Below, in pieces: positions 59,665-64,000 of a DNA stretch of 64,000 nt; positions within the stretch are counted from its first letter, which is position 1; each line of letters begins with the position of its first letter. The translations under genes were made by a program, and so were the position numbers. The stretch lies in the NCBI GenBank assembly GCA_026008535.1, contig BRKX01000002.1, positions 68,593,380 through 68,657,379 on the forward strand, read 5' to 3'. A model generated the notes under the pieces. It had not been told where the DNA came from. It worked only from the letters and a program-made list of their open reading frames with translations, and searched no databases. This DNA is from Perilla frutescens. Its lineage: Eukaryota > Streptophyta > Magnoliopsida > Lamiales > Lamiaceae.

Positions 59665-59714
59665 TGGGCCCTATCTAGACTTATTGGTTCCAATGGGCTT
59701 AAAACCTGAGCCCA
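59665..59714 (-). promoter_or_regulatory. Three site II-type TGGGCY motifs upstream of GatC
   Basis: TGGGCC at 59665-59670, TGGGCT at 59694-59699 and AGCCCA at 59709-59714 lie 50-100 bp upstream of the GatC start. Site II elements bind TCP factors and are enriched in promoters of translation and organelle genes, which fits the product. Confidence 0.5.
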
Positions 59715-61440
59715 ATAGAATACGATTACTACTAACCACGAGCGTGCGGCTATAATCCCTTCCAACTGCAGATGAAATCTCTGTCCCATTTTTTTCTATC
59801 CCATTCGATATTCATTTTAATTTTTATTTAATTTTCATCAATTTTTTCTTTCAATTTTTAATTTTTATGGCTTAGTTTAATTTTATAATTATTATTTAGA
59901 ATTTATTCCATCCAATTATGGTTTATATTTATATCTTGTTTTTTAGTTAATATAATTAATTAATATGGACATATGGTTGATTATTCCAAAAGTAGGGTAT
60001 ATAATTTTTAAAAGTTTTAATTTTTAGAAATAAATGTTGATTATGATTTGTAATGCTATAATAAAATTTATTTTTGTAATAAATATTTTTAAAATATTAA
60101 ATTTTACAGTAGGACATGAAAAGTGGATTAGAGGATTTTATCCCTTCCAACTGTATGTGTATTGTATGGCAAATTACACTTTAATACCTACATTTTTGCT
60201 CTTTTTCAAAAAATAATTTATTTTTTCAAAATTAATGACACAGTACCCATTTTTTTACAAATATCTACAGATATAAAATTTGATTGGTGGAATTTTTTTA
60301 TGCATCTAGGAAAATGGGAATATTAAAATGTAATCAATCCCATAGGATTTTTGGGTAGAAAAATTGATCAAATGTTAGATTTGTAAATTTTTGAAAAAAA
60401 TATGTATTGTTTTGTTAATTTTGAAAAATTATGTTTTAAAAAGAACTCAAAATGTATATATCAAAATGTATTTTTTCCTTTAAGTTTTATCGATTTAGGA
60501 CCAGATAGAGCATAGTATATATCCAATTTTTTTTTTCAAATCAACACTTTTGTTAATTAAATATCTAAAGCATTTCAAAACCGATCAATCTAACATCGAA
60601 TTTATTTTTGAGCACCTGAAATATGAATGGGTCAACTCTTTGCTGACATGGACTTTTATTTTAAAAATAAGTTGTCTTGGATATTACATGTCTTTCAAAG
60701 AAAAAAAAAAAAAAGTCAATTCATATATTTGAGGTTGTCAAAACGACATTGTTTTGAAGATGTGGAATATCCGAGCTCTTTTTTTACTTACATAATTTTA
60801 ATAAATTAATTTATTAAATTTTAAGTAGATAATTAACGTAGTGATTTCATGAAAGTTGACGTATAAATAATAGATAAATAGATAACCCCCTTACGTTCTT
60901 TTGGGCCATAATTTTATCACCTTGCGTTTTTACTTCCATGGTCCTTAGAACTTTGTTTTTTATTTTATTTTATTTTTATTTATCTGTCATGATTGGATCC
61001 TTTTGAACTTTTGTTTCATTTAACTATATCTTATGTTTTGTTGCCCCCAATTGTGAATGATCTTTATAATAACAATAATTACACAATACTACATACAACA
61101 TAATATAAAATTAAAAGACATAATAAAAAAATCAAATATAATCGAGCCAAACAAAGATTTAAAATGAAATTATAACGTAATATAAAATTCAAAGACCTAT
61201 CAAAACTAAATAAAAATATAAGTAATCAAATGCCAAAAAAAAAGTAAGTGGAGAATTTATTGATGTGTGGGTATGAAAGAAAAGAAGAAAAATACAAAAG
61301 AGAACTACAATTGTGATTGTGAGCCCGGCCGAAGACGCTCCTCCTACGGAAAAATAATAATATAATATATAATATAATGAATAATTTGAAAAGCGATTAC
61401 AGCGGCAATGCCACATGTGCAAACGCCACTGTTCAAATAT
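59715..61440. other. AT-rich spacer between GatC and Aurora kinase
   Basis: Divergent genes are separated by about 2 kb. The middle is AT-rich with no gene. The phrase TTTTTGAAAA and related text near 60390-60420 and 60210-60225 hints at old transposon debris, but no ends can be set. Confidence 0.5.
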
Positions 61441-61449
61441 GACCGTTGC
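61441..61449 (+). promoter_or_regulatory. Candidate MSA element upstream of Aurora kinase
   Basis: GACCGTTGC at 61441-61449 reads GCAACGGTC on the other strand, containing the AACGG core of the mitosis-specific activator bound by three-repeat MYBs. It is about 155 bp upstream of the start codon. Aurora kinase genes are transcribed in G2/M through such elements. One copy is weak evidence alone. Confidence 0.35.
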
Positions 61450-61601
61450 TATATTACGCCAATAAAGACCAAAAACATCCTCCCTCTTTCTCTCTCTATT
61501 TCAAATCAGATTGCAGTTGCACCCTTCGTCTCTCTCGTTCTCTTTCTCTCTCTCTCTCTCTCTCTCACGTTGAGTGTGTGAGGTGTGCGTGTTTTTCAGA
61601 G

Positions 61602-63949
61602 ATGGCGATCGCGGCGGAGTCTCAACAAGAGCACAAGGTAGGTGATTGAAAAAACCTCTGTTTCTGTTTTCAAAATTCTCGGAATTTAGGTCTGTTTGAT
61701 GATTTTGGTCAAGAATATTGGAAGAATTCTGAGGTGTTCAATCATTTGACTTTTATCTTTTTTCGTTTATAGGTATTTTGAAATGTAGTTTTCATCCCTG
61801 CTCCAATTCTACCTTGGGGGGGGGGGGGGATTTGATTATCTCAATTTGCCTCTAGTTATAAATTTTCTCCATCTTCTTCTACCTGATTTTCGTTTCCCCT
61901 CTCATCTTTTGTTCTTACAACGTATATTTGATGAAGGCTGTTTTAGTCGGATGATTATTCATTTCTTAAATGTTTTCGAACATGAAGGAATCAAAGAAAT
62001 TGCAGTTTTAAAATTCATAATTCAATAATGCCGCAAGTTTACATTTACCTGTGTGGCACAATGATGTAATTGTCTAGCACAACTAAAAATCTCAAACATC
62101 TAAGAGTGAAAATGGGAAGATCGAACCTCTGTAATTGGGGAGATATCATCTTTTTTGTTGTTTGAGCTCAAGTATTTGCAATGAAGCTCATTCCATATCA
62201 GATTTAATAGCTTCGTGCAGATAATATATTACTAGATTTTGTCCTGATCAGGTCATGAGAGAAGCTCTGTAGCTCACCAAGTTTGTATTGCTGTATGAGC
62301 AGAATATTGGCCTCTTTGAGATGATATTTTTTATATGCTTGAATATGTGTGAGTCTTTTTCCATTTTTGTGTAGAATTCTTCAGAGAGCACAGCAGCAGA
62401 GAGAAAGAGATGGACTCTAAATGACTTTGACATCGGAAAGCCCCTTGGCCGAGGAAAATTTGGGCATGTATATCTCGCTAGAGAAAAGAGGGTTGGTGAT
62501 GTTCGAATTGATAATCTTTCGTATTCATTGAACTTAAATCTTGTTTACTCTGATCAGGATAATACTGTTAACTAAGTTATTTCATTTTGATATGTAGCAT
62601 CCTTATTAGAAGTATTTGTTTTTTATTTCTTATTTGAAGCAGAGTAACCAAATTGTGGCACTGAAGGTCTTGTTTAAGAGCCAGCTTAAAGAGTCTCAGG
62701 TTGAGCATCAGCTTCGTCGTGAAGTGGAAATACAGAGTCATCTTCGACACCCCAACATACTACGACTCTATGGTTACTTCTATGATCAGGTATCGAGCTT
62801 TTCTATAGTTTATTCCTTGAAGCAAATGTTGCCTGGGTTTAATTGTACGACCAACTGCAGAAACGAGTTTATTTGATTCTGGAATATGCTGCTAAGGGAG
62901 AACTATACAAAGAGCTACAGAAGTGCAAATATTTTAGTGAAAGGCGTGCTGCTACAGTGAGTCATTTCTCTCTACTCTTTTTACTATCTTGGCCCCTTTG
63001 TTGCTTAGTATTTAGGACTATGTGCATTTCTTTGACTGGCATAAGGAACTATGTTTTCTGATTGTATTTTTGGAACTTCACACAGTATATTGCATCATTA
63101 GCTCGAGCACTCATATACTGCCATGGGAAGCATGTGATACATCGAGACATCAAACCAGAAAACCTTTTGGTTGGAGCACAGGTAAGTGTAGCTCTTGCTT
63201 GGTTAATTGAAAGAAGTGTGCACTTGCTGCAGCCCTTTTACATTGTACTTGTGTTTCCAATTGTCAGGGTGAGCTCAAAATTGCAGATTTTGGTTGGTCT
63301 GTTCATACGTTCAATCGCAGGAGGACCATGTGCGGCACTCTAGATTATCTTCCACCTGAGATGGGTATGCTAATTTTAATACAAGCAGGCTAATTTTTGT
63401 GCATGATTCAAAGTTAAAGAGACGAAATGTTTAATGTAGTGGAGAGTGTGGAACATGATGCGAGTGTGGATATATGGAGCCTTGGTATTCTATGCTATGA
63501 ATTTCTCTACGGGGTGCCCCCATTCGAAGCAAAAGAACATTCAGACACATACAGAAGGTAATCCAAGCTCCGAGTAACTTCATTTATACCTACGAATCAG
63601 TCATATGCAAATAATGCAATGTCAATTGCAAATGTTAAATCTTCAATCTGACTGTGTTTTTGTTATGTGAAGGATTATCCAGGTGGATTTAAAATTCCCT
63701 CCAAAGCCAATAGTCTCCTCTACTGCAAAAGATCTTATAAGCCAGGTAAGATTTATACCACTCGATTTCAAAAATACCTACGTCAAGTTTAGACGTTTTA
63801 AGTATGTCTATATATGATTTATGTTTTCCGATATTCTTAACCAACAGATGCTTGTCAAGGATTCTTCAAAGCGTCTGCCTCTGCACAAACTACTTGAGCA
63901 TCCATGGATCGTGCAAAATGCCGATCCCTCTGGTGTTTACAGGGGCTGA
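61602..63949 (+). CDS. AUR1: Alpha-type Aurora serine/threonine kinase
   Basis: Exons: 61602-61637, 62375-62491, 62643-62789, 62861-62956, 63086-63181, 63268-63364, 63440-63557, 63673-63745 and 63848-63949; 882 nt, 293 aa, phases consistent. The kinase phosphorylates histone H3 and spindle or cell-plate targets in mitosis and helps orient formative divisions. Visible residues: glycine loop GRGKFG (37-42), catalytic Lys in VALK (K59), HRDIKPEN (D153), DFG (D171), activation-loop RRRT (T184) followed by GTLDYLPPEM, and the C-lobe VDIWSLGILCYEFLYG. The short N-terminus (about 30 residues before the kinase domain) and ending HPWIVQNADPSGVYRG fit plant AUR1/2, which are about 290 aa, rather than AUR3. 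AUR1 and AUR2 are not separable by eye. The last exon ends 51 bp before the window ends. Confidence 0.95.
61816..61829 (+). repeat. G14 homopolymer in intron 1 of Aurora kinase
   Basis: Fourteen consecutive G residues on the plus strand. Such a run could form a four-stranded structure or slip during sequencing, so its exact length is unreliable. Confidence 0.9.
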
Positions 63950-64000
63950 TCTGTGCTGTAAAACTGCGTTTTCTGGTCATCATCAACCAAAAGTTGACTC

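Overview
This is nuclear chromosomal DNA from a flowering plant. Genes carry many short GT-AG introns, intergenic DNA is very AT-rich, and the transposons are plant types: a Tat-lineage Ty3/gypsy element, MULE and hAT MITEs, a PIF/Harbinger-type MITE, a Helitron and SINEs. All recognisable proteins are eudicot-like. I cannot name the species; an asterid is only a guess.

Five protein genes can be modelled end to end. (1) 6231-9388 (+), six exons: the ESCRT-III subunit SNF7/VPS32/CHMP4. (2) 12718-13812 (-), intronless: a plant RR-type tandem CCCH zinc-finger protein. (3) 44465-56895 (+), 22 exons: a large secretory-pathway, glycine-rich, multi-pass membrane protein of about 1437 aa. (4) 57744-59613 (-), five exons: the organellar GatCAB amidotransferase subunit GatC, convergent with gene 3. 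(5) 61602-63949 (+), nine exons: an alpha-type Aurora kinase. In each spliced model the coding exons sum to a multiple of three and the phases match. From memory, genes 1-2 and genes 3-5 each resemble a gene neighbourhood on Arabidopsis chromosome 4, so the window probably joins two old collinear blocks.

The rest is mostly transposon-derived. 1.6-5.4 kb holds a TTCGAA-rich MULE-type MITE, a 165-bp MITE with a perfect 9-bp target duplication, an element with CATAATAGCATG repeats, and SINE-like copies. 18.1-19.0 kb holds a second TTCGAA-rich MITE with a SINE-like insert. 20.9-25.97 kb has a housekeeping-style promoter, an unrecognised transcription unit, a 564-bp hAT MITE with 8-bp TSD, tandem repeats, and a long field of the hexamer GTATCA. 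Into that field a 3281-bp LTR-like element (25974-29254, TSD GGTAT) has inserted; it looks like a solo LTR and carries an array of about seven tRNA-like (box A/box B) cassettes. 30.3-38.45 kb is a decayed Ty3/gypsy element on the minus strand with dual RNase H, an antisense extra ORF and tandem repeats before its 3' LTR; its 5' LTR is fused directly into the middle of gag. 39.3-40.3 kb is a Harbinger-type MITE, and 41.65-43.63 kb a non-autonomous Helitron with both termini visible.

The host genes are housekeeping or cell-biological and do not form a common pathway: membrane remodelling, mRNA regulation, organellar translation, mitosis, and one membrane protein of unknown function. The most unusual structures are the tRNA-like cassette array inside the LTR, the GTATCA field with its orphan promoter, and the 5'-deleted gypsy element without matching target duplication.
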